This document shows positions 27,423 to 38,328 of a stretch of DNA of 64,000 nucleotides, piece after piece. Location of the stretch: assembly GCA_009746045.1 (NCBI GenBank), contig RPFO01000648.1:526734-590733 (forward strand), written 5' to 3'. Source of the stretch: Mesostigma viride. Taxonomy: Eukaryota > Streptophyta > Mesostigmatophyceae > Mesostigmatales > Mesostigmataceae. The first letter of the stretch is position 1, and every line of letters starts with the position of its first letter. The position numbers and the translations under genes are program-made. A model generated the notes under the pieces. That model was not told where the DNA came from and did no database searches. It worked only from the letters and a program-made list of their open reading frames with translations.

Positions 27423-27863
27423 GTCCCATTGCTGGGAACTCTACCCCGCCTTACGACGCGCTAGGGCACCCATGGGCTCCACGCCTCGGGCTCATCTCAC
27501 GGAGGGCCCCCTCCCCACGGACACTCCTGGTACTCCACAGGCTTCTTCTGACGTGAACGCCAGTGATGTACCTCTGTTTTATGGTTTCTGACCTGGCCTG
27601 GGAGGCCTTGGTCCCCTGAACTAGAACTTGTTTGCTACGTTACTCAATGGGTACTGGCCTGATCAACCAACTTCCTTTTACAAGTAACTATGCTCTTCTA
27701 GTTCCCTCAGGTGCGCTTTTCCAGTCCTAGTGGCTGGCCACCTTAGCCATTTCTGAGAATGCCCACCTGTGTCGGGCAAGGGGGGTGTCTGTTTTGCCCC
27801 ACACATGTAAAGGGTGCATTGGTCCTGCACAGTAGCAGGTCACCCTGTTATCATGCTGTCAGT
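27423..27863 (+). other. Remnant 3' interior of the copia-like element
   Basis: Contains the out-of-frame zinc-knuckle remnant (to 27591) and then non-coding sequence. No RT or integrase motif is present. Confidence 0.5.
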
Positions 27864-27874
27864 AGTAAGGGGGG
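27864..27874 (+). promoter_or_regulatory. Polypurine tract of the copia-like element
   Basis: GTAAGGGGGG immediately precedes the TG of the 3' LTR. Confidence 0.6.
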
Positions 27875-28506
27875 TGTTTGGAATCATACACTGACCCCAT
27901 GAATAGGACGCCGTTGGCGGTAATGGGAAATTACTATTAGGCGTCTAGCACTAGTGTTTTATATAGGGTACCGTTGGCGGTAATGGGATATTACTATTAG
28001 GTTACCCGAATCGTTGGCAAACAGACAGTACTACTAAGCATATCACATCTGTACTTGTACAATCCGTAAAGATTCCCTAGCTGTTCCTCGCAGGAATCTT
28101 CTCGCAAGAATCACAAGTGTATATATACAATATATGCCAAATGGCAACCTGTAAATACTGTTAGTCTAGATTCTTTACTTGCGTTATAGATTCTTTAGTT
28201 GCGTTATTGTGTGTTTGCCACCTGGAGCTCATTCTTACATAGTACTTTGTGTGTTGACATCTGGAGCTCGTAGGTTCACTCTGAATTCGAACACGGAATC
28301 TACAGAATCTTCCGTTTAGTATAAAAGTAAACTAACTTTCTAATTCCAAGTACCGTTCAAGCACCGCTCATGCAATCAACACCTCATCCGTCCTCACTTG
28401 TCGGTCATTGTGTGTCGTGTACGTTTTTGTGTGTTTACTGTGTAAGTGTAAAGGTCTTCAAGACCGTAACTTTACTCCGATTCCAGCTGAATGTTTTATT
28501 TTAACA
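27875..28506 (+). repeat. Copia-like 3' LTR
   Basis: 632 bp, TG...CA. It is the uninterrupted counterpart of the split 5' LTR and is followed by the GTACA target copy (28507-28511). Confidence 0.88.
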
Positions 28507-28511
28507 GTACA

Positions 28512-29021
28512 GTCTACTTCAAACTACTTCAAACTAGTTCATTCTAGTTCAAACCAGTGCTGACGTGCTTCGGCGTAGCACTGGACGCTCAGGAGGTGAA
28601 CGGACCTACTGGGGTGTAGTAGACCAAGACTAAACGTAGTACAATGTCAAAAGAATTAGTAGGGATGGGTTCCTTGTAGTACAACTGGCCAAGGGTGCTT
28701 TTGGCGCCAAAACCAGGTGTACCGGACTTGCATCCGCCACAGTGGGCAAGTACGCTGCCACTTCGCATGGTGTACGAATATTGTATGGGTCACGGAATTG
28801 TGTTTCGACCCGAATTAGAAGGACCTGGGCCGCCGCCGGCCCAAGTCTGAGAAAAAGTGCTGGCATATGACCAGCCGAGGTGTGCCTGTGCTGGTATTCG
28901 CTTTTATTAGCCCACCCAACCCACCCTGAGGGAAGTGAGATGGCAGCATCAGCTGGCTGGGGGGGCCTGCAGATGCTTTATTCACCAATTATGCGACTTT
29001 GGTCCAAGAGTCTCTTGTGCG
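28512..29021 (+). mobile_element. N2, right part (rest of A2, G-tract, truncated B2)
   Basis: A2 ends with ATTAG at 28910. The C-rich tract CCCACCCAACCCACCC is at 28911-28926 and B2 runs to 29021. B2 stops within TCTCTTGTGCG, where the CCCACG array begins. Confidence 0.8.
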
Positions 29022-29290
29022 CACGCCCACGCCCACGCCCATGCCAACGCCCACGCCCACGCCCACGCCCACGCCCACGCCCACGCCCACGCCCACGCCC
29101 ACGCCCACGCCCACGCCCACGCCCACGCCCACGCCCACGCCCACGCCCACGCCCACGCCCACGCCCACGCCCACGCCCACGCCCACGCCCACGCCCACGC
29201 CCACGCCCACGCCCACGCCCACGCCCACGCCCACGCCCACGCCCACGCCCACGCCCACGCCCACGCCCACGCCCACGCCCGCGCCTGCGC
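29022..29290 (+). repeat. (CCCACG)n hexanucleotide array
   Basis: About 44 units, nearly pure after two variant units at the left edge. It is open in all six frames (Pro-Arg, His-Ala, Pro-Thr and so on), so the long ORFs here are not evidence of genes. The opposite strand, (CGTGGG)n, could form quadruplexes. Confidence 0.95.
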
Positions 29291-29494
29291 CCACCCTAGC
29301 CTCACCCCTACTCCAAGCCACAAATGCACCGTAAGCCACAGCCAGAAGTACAGCACAGCAGCGACAATTGCAGACTTAGCCCAGACACACACCTACCCGC
29401 GTCAATGCCCCTGCCCAGAGACTCGCGGCCTCATCCCATCCCCCTGCACAAACAGTTCCCAAACAAAAGAAAAGGCAAACCAAAGGAACAAGAG
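29291..29494. other. Spacer between the array and N3; no gene seen
   Basis: Low-complexity C/A-rich DNA ending in AAGGAACAAGAG (29483-29494), the left copy of the N3 target duplication. Confidence 0.5.
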
Positions 29495-31588
29495 TGGTTG
29501 ATCTCCCTCGATCTGGATTCCCTGATTTGTCGGGGCGGAGGGAGCGAAGGAGGCGAGGGACGCCGCTGGGTGACAGCACATATAAAAAATAAATAGAGCA
29601 TTTAATATTTTATAATAGGCCCTGGTCTTTTATAAGGGGCAGTAGTCACAATGTATAAGGGCCCTGGAATTTAATAAGGGGCGCCAGTGTGGTGGTACGA
29701 GAACTGCCCTCTAATAGGGTGAAAGTCCGTACAAGTAACTTGTAAACTAGTTCTAAGTACTTGGATGTTGTTCCAAGTACTTCACTTGGCCTACAGGGTA
29801 GTACAGTCTACTTCAATCTACTTCAAACTAGTTCATTCTAGTTCAAACCAGTGCTGACGTGCTTCGGCGTAGCATTGGACGCTCAGGAGGTGAACGGACC
29901 TACTGGGGTGTAGTAGACCAAGACTAAACGTAGTACAATGTCAAAAGAATTAGTAGGGATGGGTTCCTTGTAGTACAACTGGCCAAGGGTGCTTTTGGCG
30001 CCAAAACCAGGTGTACCGGACTTGCATCCGCCACAGTGGGCAAGTACGCTGCCACTTCGCATGGTGTACGAATATTGTATGGGTCACGGAATTGTGTTTC
30101 GACCCGAATTAGAAGGACCTGGGCCGCCGCCGGCCCAAGTCTGAGAAAAAGTGCTGGCATATAACCAGCCGAGGTGTGCCTGTGCTGGTATTCGTTTTTA
30201 TTAGTGGTGACGGCCAGCCATGGTGGCTGGCAATGATTTAAACGAATGCAAAAGGCCTCCCCGAGTCCGGGGGGGCTGGGAATGAATTTTATTTAGAGAC
30301 GCGCGACGGTGGTCGGCGTCCAAGCGGTCGTTTGAGGGCCAGACGTTGAAAATCGGGGCAGAAATTGCGGATTTAGTGCCGAAATCTGCGGTAGGGTGCC
30401 GGCAATCTTTTTCGGCCTTAACTGACCTGGGACGAGGCGAATAAAGGTTGCTTGGACCTGTTTCGATGGTCCTAAACGACGAGCAAAGGTGGCCGGCTGC
30501 TGTCCCGTCGTTTGAGGGGTGGGCATAGAAATTTTGACCCGAAATTGAGTCGCAAGGCCGGAAAGTGCGGTAAGGGAACGAAAATTCTATTTCGGCCCTG
30601 GGCGTGCTTGTTCGAGCTGTTTTACGTTTGATACTGCCTTGCACGATGACCCTCAACGACGAGCAGTGTAAAAAATATAGTAGGCTGCAATGCCGGCTGC
30701 CCAAGATCTGAATGCGGCATCATTAGCTATCTTTGGCTCTCGGGGCTTTGCGGGCAGGGCATACCGCGTCACAGCCCGATGGCTTTGATGGAGCGGGTCG
30801 GCTGGTCCATTACGTGATGGTAACGTGAAAAAGAATATGTGGAGCCGAATTTTATGGGGAAAACCGGTGGCATGAGGAGCGCTGGGTGTGGCTCCCTGGA
30901 TTTTATTTCTCGAGAGCTTACGTGGTGGTAAGGCGGCTCGGCGGCCTTGGGCCAGTGGTGGCCGGTTGGGGGAGGTGCCTTTCTTGACGGCTTTGGGGAG
31001 CTAAGGACTGTGGTGTTTTGGAACTGGGGGGAGGCAAAATGAGCGGCCTACGTAAAAAGACTTTTGGGCGCTGCCAGGCTGGAACCCTGAGAGCTTTGGG
31101 ATGACATCTGTAATGGCATCCAAGAGGTGGCAATTTTAATGGGGGGAGCCTGGTGAGACCGGCTGGTTTTGACGGTTGTGAGGGCTAAGAGCAGGGGCGC
31201 TTGCTCAAGATAGCCTAAGTGACCGGCTAGCTGTCCTGAGAATGGAATGGAGATTACACCTTGCTATGTATGCCGCCGGCAGCCCTCTAGGGCGAGTACC
31301 TGGGGATGCTTGCACCCCGGGTTACGCCCTGCAAACAGAGGGCTGTGACCGTAGCGGCAGCTTGTGGCATGTGACTTTTGGCGAGTCGCTGGGCCATAGC
31401 ACTGGATCGTGACAGTTATGGCATGAGGAGCGCGAGGAGGATGGTGTAGGGTGGAAGTTGGCAGACGTGCCAGCTATTTTCGCTGGACGAGGAGGGGGAA
31501 AGGTGTGGGGGATTGATTGACCGTACCTTTGGTTGGACGCTGTTCTCTCCTATCCAAGGGGGATGAAGGCATTGTTTGAGACTTCGCT

Positions 31589-31626
31589 AGTGGGGCGCAC
31601 TCCAGCAGACAAGCTGGGGCCCCACT
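31589..31626 (+). ncRNA. Conserved 3'-region hairpin, N3 copy 1
   Basis: AGTGGGGC/GCCCCACT, GCACT/G internal loop, CCAGC/GCTGG and loop AGACAA. Confidence 0.65.
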
Positions 31627-31655
31627 GTTGGTGACAGGCTTCCCCGCGACCAGTA

Positions 31656-31693
31656 AGTGAGGGGCACTCTAGCAGTCATGCTAGGCCTTCACT
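31656..31693 (+). ncRNA. Conserved 3'-region hairpin, N3 copy 2
   Basis: AGTGAGGG/CCTTCACT, GCACT/G internal loop, CTAGC/GCTAG and loop AGTCAT. The only change from the N2 copy is in the loop. Confidence 0.65.
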
Positions 31694-32820
31694 ATTGGTG
31701 ACGGGTCCTCCACGGCCAGAATGGCCAGGCTGGGGGAAGCGGGAAGTGAGATGGCAGCATCAGCTGGCTGGGGGGGCCTGCAGATGCTTTATTCACCAAT
31801 TATGCGACTTTGGTCCAAGAGTCTCTTGTGCGTAAACGTATTTTGTAAAAAATAATGTCTGGAGCCCTCAGTGATGGAGTGAACGAGTTGAGACATGCAT
31901 AGGGATGGTTGATCTCCCTCGATCTGGATTCCCTGATTTGTCGGGGCGGAGGGAGCGAAGGAGGCGAGGGACGCCGCTGGGTGACAGCACATATAAAAAA
32001 TAAATAGAGCATTTAATATTTTATAATAGGCCCTGGTCTTTTATAAGGGGCAGTAGTCACAATGTATAAGGGCCCTGGAATTTAATAAGGGGCGCCAGTG
32101 TGGTGGTACGAGAACTGCCCTCTAATAGGGTGCAAGTCCGTACAAGTAACTTGTAAACTAGTTCTAAGTACTTGGACGTAGTTCCAAGTACTTCACTTGG
32201 CCTACAGGGTAGTACAGTCTACTTCAATCTACTTCAAACTAGTTCATTCTAGTTCAAACCAGTGCTGACGTGCTTCGGCGTAGCATTGGACGCTCAGGAG
32301 GTGAACGGACCTACTGGGGTGTAGTAGACCAAGACTAAACGTAGTACAATGTCAAAAGAATTAGTAGGGATGGGTTCCTTGTAGTACAACTGGCCAAGGG
32401 TGCTTTTGGCGCCCAAACCAGGTGTACCGGACTTGCATCCGCCACAGTGGGCAAGTACGCTGCCACTTCGCATGGTGTACGAATATTGTATGGGTCACGG
32501 AATTGTGTTTCGACCCAAATTAGAAGGACCTGGGCCGCCGCCGGCCCAAGTCTGAGAAAAAGTGCTGGCATATAACCAGCCGAGGTGTGCCTGTGCTGGT
32601 ATTCGTTTTTATTAGCCCACCCAACCCACCCTGAGGGAAGTGAGATGGCAGCATCAGCTGGCTGGGGGGGCCTGCAGATGCTTTATTCACCAATTATGCG
32701 ACTTTGGTCCAAGAGTCTCTTGTGCGTAAAAGTATTTTGTAAGGAACAAGAGTAGCAAGCTGCATTGCGAGCACATATGCCAGTTCTGGCGCACATGCCA
32801 GGCCGAAAGCAACTCATGAT

Positions 32821-33119
32821 TGCCCCTGCCCCTGCCCCTGCCCCTGCCCCTGCCCCTGCCCCTGCCCCTGCCCCTGCCCCTGCCCCTGCCCCTGCCCCTG
32901 CCCCTGCCCCTGCCCCTGCCCCTGCCCCTGCCCCTGCCCCTGCCCCTGCCCCTGCCCCTGCCCCTGCCCCTGCCCCTGCCCCTGCCCCTGCCCCTGCCCC
33001 TGCCCCTGCCCCTGCCCCTGCCCCTGCCCCTGCCCCTGCCCCTGCCCCTGCCCCTGCCCCTGCCCCTGCCCCTGCCCCTGCCCCTGCCCCTGCCCCTGCC
33101 CCTGCCCCTGCCCCTGCTC
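32821..33119 (+). repeat. (CCCCTG)n hexanucleotide array
   Basis: About 49 nearly perfect units. All frames are open (Pro-Ala, Leu-Pro and others). The opposite strand, (CAGGGG)n, has regularly spaced G4 runs. Confidence 0.95.
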
Positions 33120-33612
33120 CTTCCCCTGCCATCACCATTCTAACCACCACACAATACGAAAAGCAAGAAGAAATTATAATAAACAAGCACAAAGTTGACT
33201 GCACATGCGACTGTATCAGTAGGCACGTAGCAAATTTTAGCTGCAGCTTCAATTTCAACTTCATTGCAATTGCAAGTGTGACTGCATGTGTAATTGCACT
33301 ACCAATGCCTAATGCCCACTGCATGTGCCCAGTGCGAATGCAATTCAAAAGCAACATGCAATCGCGATTACAGCTGAAGCCGGCTATTAACAAAGATATT
33401 TAAAGCAGTTGTTAACTGCAGAGACCCAATGAAAATGCAAATGCAATGAAAAAGCAACAGAAGTTGAAGCCACTGCCACTCTACCTGCCGACAGTAACAC
33501 CACCGCCAGCACCCACTCATATCCCAACGACAAGGAAATAGAATTGCCCAAAGCCAGACATACATTGGGACGCATAAGCAAATGGCAACGCAAGCGCACA
33601 TGCAAATGTATA
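33120..33612. other. Sequence between two hexamer arrays; no gene seen
   Basis: A frame continues out of the CCCCTG array to 33403, but its codons have no recognisable domain. The DNA is rich in irregular GCAA/TGCA words that may be a decayed short repeat. Confidence 0.4.
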
Positions 33613-34000
33613 CGCCAACGCCAACGCCAACGCCAACGCCAACGCCAACGCCAACGCCAACCCCAACGCCAACGCCAACGCCAACGCCAACGCCAACGCC
33701 AACGCCAACGCCAACGCCAACGCCAACGCCAACGCCAACGCCAACGCCAACGCCAACGCCAACGCCAACGCCAACGCCAACGCCAACCCCAACGCCAACG
33801 CCAACGCCAACGCCAACGCCAACGCCAAAGCCAACGCCAACGCCAACGCCAACGCCAACGCCAACACCAACGCCAACGCAAACGCCAACGCCAACGCCAA
33901 CGCCAACGCCAACCCCAACGCCAACGCCAACGCCAACGCCAACGCCAACGCAAACGCAAACGCAAACCCAAACGCAAACGCAAACGCAAACGCAAACGCC
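33613..34000 (+). repeat. (CCAACG)n array grading into (CAAACG)n
   Basis: About 65 units; variant CCAACC, CAAAGC and CAAACG units become frequent to the right. Open in several frames. Confidence 0.95.
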
Positions 34001-34118
34001 GGCCAATCACGTTCCTTAGTACATTTCACGGAGTGCATTTCACGAAGTACATGCCGAGGTAGCCATGTCTTCTTGCTTGCAAAATTGTGGCTGTTTGTGC
34101 GATTAGTGTCAAGGTCAG

Positions 34119-34667
34119 GTGCACATTGAGCTATCCGGACTAGTGGCCGACATGGCGGTCGAAACGGAAGGTGTGCTATGGCTTTGCTGGGACATAATCG
34201 TGGCTATCTGCTTCCTGGCTTTCGCTATCATGGTGATGGGACACCATGGGAAGCGCAAGTTCGCAGCCATAGTGCTAAGCGGCAGCACCCATACCGGCAG
34301 CCTAGTGACCGACGAGACGTTTGACTGTAAGTGCGGCCACGAGTGCATGAAGCCCATTAGAATATCACATCTCCAGGCATTGCGAAGCGCCTGGTTTTCG
34401 CCCGGGCGGAAGCAAGAGGACAGGAAGGCGGCGATAAAGCAGCAGCTGCACCAGGGGGGGTACGACGCCATAACCACGATGTCGTCATCTACTCGTCACA
34501 AGTTCGTTCATGGCGCTGGTTTTCGTTTCGTTCTCGACGGGGGAGTCAAGGATATGAACACAGGGTTTGTGACCCCTTTTCACTTTTGCGTTTGCGAGGC
34601 GGCCTTCAGGCACTGCGCCCCACGTTTAGCACTGCGCCCCACGTTTAGCACTGCGCCCCACGATTAG
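34119..34667 (+). CDS. Hypothetical protein with CxCGHxC motif
   Basis: ORF of 182 codons, possibly the first exon of a gene or the start of a transposon protein. There is a hydrophobic segment at about 22-42 ([17 protein letters not shown]), then [11 protein letters not shown], a potential zinc-binding cluster, a basic helix ([16 protein letters not shown]) and [11 protein letters not shown]. Near the end VCEAAFRHC is followed by a threefold tandem CACTGCGCCCCACGTTTAG (34610-34667) that probably disrupts the frame. I do not recognise the family; the Cys cluster and the VCEAAF block recall N-termini of some transposase-like proteins. Confidence 0.35.
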   Translation: MHIELSGLVADMAVETEGVLWLCWDIIVAICFLAFAIMVMGHHGKRKFAAIVLSGSTHTGSLVTDETFDCKCGHECMKPIRISHLQALRSAWFSPGRKQEDRKAAIKQQLHQGGYDAITTMSSSTRHKFVHGAGFRFVLDGGVKDMNTGFVTPFHFCVCEAAFRHCAPRLALRPTFSTAPHD

Positions 34668-35055
34668 CAACCACGTTTGGAACTCGTCGGACCACCTGTG
34701 AAACTAATCACATTTGATGATGTGCTGGCGGGCCTGGGCATCGCATTTGAGCATTACTTCGAGCAGGGCTCAACAAGCTCGATGCGCCAACTCAACCCGA
34801 AGAAGCCCTAAGCTGCGGTAAGACATATATTTGTGTGGATGGCTCTTGATATCATGCTGAATTTCTAGTCTTCTCTAGGTGGACAGTTCATGTGCAGCCA
34901 TACAGGTCATCCATGTGTGTTTTAACCATGTTGCATGTGCCACAGATATTATGAGCAGTATTTACTAAGTGTGCTGGAGTCGTTGTTGCATGCTTGTTGT
35001 ATTTCACAGGTTCACGCCTGCATGAACGCATCGTTGATACTAATGATTATTCATA
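34668..35055. other. No gene seen
   Basis: AT-rich sequence between two weak ORFs; it could be an intron of a gene spanning 34.1-36.4 kb. Confidence 0.35.
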
Positions 35056-35466
35056 TTGCATGACTGTTCTATTGGGGACGCCGCGCTTGATGTCACAACG
35101 TGGCTGAAAGGGTGCATCCACCGCGACTTTGGCCGGTGGGTGAAATCGATGGACGCATTTCCGAAGAAGCCAGCCGCGGGCCACACCCATGGCGCGGGCT
35201 TGGGCGTGGGCGGGGGAGAAGGCGCGGGTGCGGGCGCGGGCGCCACCCAAGGCGCCGGCGCGGGCGCGGGCCCGGGCGGGGGCGGGGGCGGGGGCGCCTA
35301 CGCCGGCGCGGGTGCGGGCGCGGGCGCCACCGCCGACTTGGATGATGAGCCAGCAACCGAAGCCGAGAGGGAGAGGCACCGCTCTTCGAAGGTGTTCGAT
35401 CTCGAAGTGTTTTGGGGGCCGGATTGTTTGGCGACCAGTCAGTTGCGCGGGCAACACGAGCACTGA
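35056..35466 (+). CDS. Hypothetical Gly/Ala-rich ORF
   Basis: 136 codons. LKGCIHRDFGRWVKSMDAFPKK is followed by a Gly-Ala repeat (about 40-95) encoded by GGCGCG words, then an acidic segment and SSKVFDLEVFWGPDCLATSQL. The two ends look protein-like; the middle is an expanded GC repeat. It may be an exon of the same gene as its neighbours. Confidence 0.3.
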   Translation: MHDCSIGDAALDVTTWLKGCIHRDFGRWVKSMDAFPKKPAAGHTHGAGLGVGGGEGAGAGAGATQGAGAGAGPGGGGGGGAYAGAGAGAGATADLDDEPATEAERERHRSSKVFDLEVFWGPDCLATSQLRGQHEH

Positions 35467-36437
35467 GGCTGCCCATAAAACAAGTCATCTCACACGTCGC
35501 TTGCCCTGCCCGCGAGATTCAAGCGCAGATCAACCGCGCATGTGCGCCCGCTGCGCGAGGAAGCACATCAACGGCAACGCCCGCTTTGCGCACACTGATT
35601 TCCGGCAGGCACACCTTCAAGGTGAATGGAAGCCTCATACGACACGGCGACCTACTCGTTGTTAAGCGGCCAGCCGTCACCTGCGGCAGGGAATGCCGTG
35701 GGCACCACACATGCTGGTGAAGGTCCTTGATCTGGAAGGCGATCGCACGGAGCGTGACAGCATTGTCGCCTCTCCTTACTACGCACCGTCGTGGACGGGC
35801 CAGGTTTCTAGAGTGACATTAGGTGGCGGCAGCGCAGGGATGATGGTCCCCATTTCTGATGTACACCTGCAGCACTGGACAGTGGGCGGTACGGCAGAGA
35901 TGCACCAGCCTGAGCTGAGCAGTACCGGCAAACTGTCAGCTGCCACGGTGGCGGCGTTGAAAGAGCACCCGCAGATTGACTTTGAGCATTACAAGACTGC
36001 CACCGCCGCCAGGGCAGCAGCAAAGGATGACTGCAATGCCTACTTTGCCGAGCATGGAGCACGTGCGCAAGCTTATCGGGATGCGCCTGTGTGCCCTGTT
36101 TCCGGGGAGAGCGAGGAAGAGGGAGCGCTTCCATGGCTGGGTCACTAAGGTTCAGGAGAGGTCACCTGCTCATCAAGGCTGTGTGGGCTGATGGGCAGTA
36201 TGAGGACTATCATGCCCTCGCGGAGGTGACGCAGTTCGTGTGCGGCTGCCCATGCCCAGTCGAGGCATTTGGCCGCGCTCGCTTCTTTCCACAGGAGGCT
36301 GGCACCGTGAACGCAGGTGATGGCACCCACATGGACGATGCCGTCCCTGCTGTGCACAGTGACAGTGAAGGCGGGGAGGAGGAGGAAGAGGGAGAGGAAG
36401 AGGGGGAGGAAGAGGGGGAGGAGGAGGGGGAGGAGGA
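35467..36437 (+). pseudogene. Broken coding-like region ending in a Glu-rich tract
   Basis: Protein-like segments occur in different frames: SHVACPAREIQAQIN (about 35490-35680), then MLVKVLDLEGDRTERDSIV through NAYFAEHGARAQAYRDAPVCP (35708-36148), then HLLIKAVWADGQYEDYHALAEV (about 36160-36230). It ends in a (GGAGGAAGAGGG)-type run coding for Glu/Gly that the solo repeat N4 interrupts at 36438. It is either a decayed gene or several exons. No family is assigned. Confidence 0.35.
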
Positions 36438-37143
36438 TGGTTGATCTCCCTCGATCTGGATTCCCTGATTTGTCGGGGCGGAGGGAGCGAAGGAGGCGAG
36501 GGACGCCGCTGGGTGACAGCACATATAAAAAATAAATAGAGCATTTAATATTTTATAATAGGCCCTGGTCTTTTATAAGGGGCAGTAGTCACAATGTATA
36601 AGGGCCCTGGAATTTAATAAGGGGCGCCAGTGTGGTGGTACGAGATCTGCCCTCTAATAGGGTGAAAGTCCGTACAAGTAACTTGTAAACTAGTTCTAAG
36701 TACTTGGATGTAGTTCCAAGTACTTCACTTGGCCTACAGGGTAGTACAGTCTACTTCAATCTACTTCAAACTAGTTCATTCTAGTTCAAACCAGTGCTGA
36801 CGTGCTTCGGCGTAGCACTGGACGCTCAGGAGGTGAACGGACCTACTGGGGTGTAGTAGACCAAGACTAAACGTAGTACAATGTCAAAAGAATTAGTAGG
36901 GATGGGTTCCTTGTAGTACAACTGGCCAAGGGTGCTTTTGGCGCCAAAACCACGTGTACCGGACTTGCATCCGCCACAGTGGGCAAGTAAGCTGCCACTT
37001 CGCATGGTGTACGAATATTGTATGGGTCACGAAATTGTGTTTCGACCCGAATTAGAAGGACCTGGGCCGCCGCCGGCCCAAGTCTGAGAAAAAGTGCTGG
37101 CATATAACCAGCCGAGGTGTGCCTGTGCTGGTATTCGTTTTTA
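36438..37143 (+). mobile_element. Solo A repeat of the N family (N4)
   Basis: A single A unit from TGGTTGATCTCCC to GTATTCGTTTTTA, lacking internal, B and G-tract. It sits within a purine-rich microsatellite that continues on its right (37144-37222), analogous to a solo LTR. Confidence 0.8.
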
Positions 37144-37222
37144 GAGGGGGAGGGAGAGGGGGAGGGAGAATGGGAGGGGGAGGGGGAGGAGGAAGAGGGA
37201 GAGGGAGAGGGAGAGGGGGATG
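37144..37222 (+). repeat. Purine-rich (GGGAGA/GGGGGA)n microsatellite
   Basis: Continuation of the run left of N4. It is non-coding in context. Confidence 0.8.
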
Positions 37223-37659
37223 CGGAATGGGAACCGGGGATGACTGGTAGATGAGACGGTGCCATCTACCGGCGCATGGAAGGAAGTGGTACACAAGTTT
37301 ACTCATGGTTATCGGCAAGTAGAGCATGCACGCCTGGCCTAGTTGCATTTAAATCAATGAGTTGAGTTTGGAGAGGCTGCATTTTGCTTGGATGAAGAAT
37401 GTGTTAGCATGGCCAAACTTTTATGGCTTGTAGCCAAATCCTCTTGGGGTATGCAGTGTACTAGCGGTGTGCAATTGCGAGGATTCCTGTCTTGTAGCGA
37501 TGTGGCCTCTCACCCTGCAGCCTGGTAGATGTGTTGGCATGCAGCCACCCATCATTGGTAATCCGATCTGGTGTGATTTGCATTTGCACACCTTGTATTA
37601 AGCCATGATTTAATATTGTCTTGTTATTTTTAATGTGTGTATGCGAAAAGAGGCATAAT
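37223..37659. other. No gene seen
   Basis: Unique-looking AT-rich sequence with no ORF above 75 codons. Confidence 0.5.
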
Positions 37660-38300
37660 ATGCTCATATATAGTGCTAGCAAATGTCACTACCTTTACCT
37701 ATGCCTGACCTTACAAGTTGAGGATGGTCTAATGTAGTGGCAAACAGGTTATTTACAACAATTCACAATTTTCTGACATAGTTTGAGGCAACTATACTTA
37801 CCAAACTGCTTGAAAAAGGAAAAAAATTCACCGTTTATGCTAGCAAACGTCACTATTTTGAGATCAAACTGGGCCCAAACTTTGTGCATGGTCTAATCTA
37901 GTGGTGTTTAGCTTGCTTCCAACATTTCATAGCTTTATGACGTAGTTTGATATTGTTTAGTAGCTTACACTGAGCAAAATGCTTGAAAATGGCAAAAAAT
38001 GCAGTATTTATGCTAGCAAACGTCACTATTTTGAGTTCAGATTGACCCCAAACTTTGTGCATGGTCTATTCTAGTGGTAATTAGGTTTCTTGCAAATATC
38101 CACGATGGTTTGACGTGATTTAGTACTGTTTCCCATTTATTACTATTTAATTTAATTTAAAATGACAAAAATGTACCTTTATTGCTAGCAAATGTCACCA
38201 AGATGACGTTCGATCGATACCAAACTTTGTACGAGGTCTATTTTGGTTGCAAACATCATGCATGACAATTTTCAGCATAAAAAGACAAACTTCGGTACGA
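37660..38300. repeat. Degenerate tandem repeat of about 170 bp (four units)
   Basis: GCTAGCAAACGTCACTATT or close variants recur at about 37675, 37838, 38012 and 38184. Each is followed by a CCCAAACTTTGTGCATGG-type box and TCTANNNTAGTGG. The period is 163-174 bp. It abuts the stop codon of the gypsy integrase fragment. Confidence 0.75.
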
Positions 38301-38328
38301 AGTACATTTTGCGTGCTGGAGTACATTC

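Larger units (their letters stand above)
5075..28506 (+). mobile_element. Copia-like LTR retrotransposon, internally deleted and split by nested elements
   Basis: The LTRs start TGTTTGGAATC and end TTTTAACA. The 5' LTR is 5075-5652 plus 19927-19979 (631 bp after removing X and one copy of its duplication), and the 3' LTR is 27875-28506 (632 bp). The target duplication GTACA lies at 5070-5074 and 28507-28511, and the flanks on both sides are the A2 repeat of N2. A primer binding site follows the 5' LTR and a purine tract precedes the 3' LTR. Only a gag is left of the coding region, and the element's own sequence is roughly 3 kb, so it is a non-autonomous derivative. Nested inside are X (with A and B) and C. 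Confidence 0.85.
29495..32740 (+). mobile_element. Non-autonomous YR element N3
   Basis: A1 29495-30204, internal 30205-31741, B1 31742-31905, A2 31906-32615, C-rich tract 32616-32631, and B2 to 32740 lacking its last 45 or so bases. It is flanked by AAGGAACAAGAG at 29483-29494 and 32741-32752. It has the same internal sequence as N1, N5 and N6, and no sense ORF. Confidence 0.87.

Noticed and set aside
28880-29501. Long ORFs (His-Ala, Pro-Arg, Pro-Thr repeats) over the CCCACG array
   Set aside because: A hexamer repeat without stops is open in every frame. There is no independent coding evidence.
29022-34000. Hexamer arrays considered as telomeric repeats
   Set aside because: None matches TTAGGG, TTTAGGG or TTTTAGGG types, and they are internal and of three different sequences.
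32765-34062. Long Pro-Ala, Leu-Pro, Gly-Val and Ala-Leu repeat ORFs
   Set aside because: Same reason: they follow the CCCCTG and CCAACG arrays on both strands.
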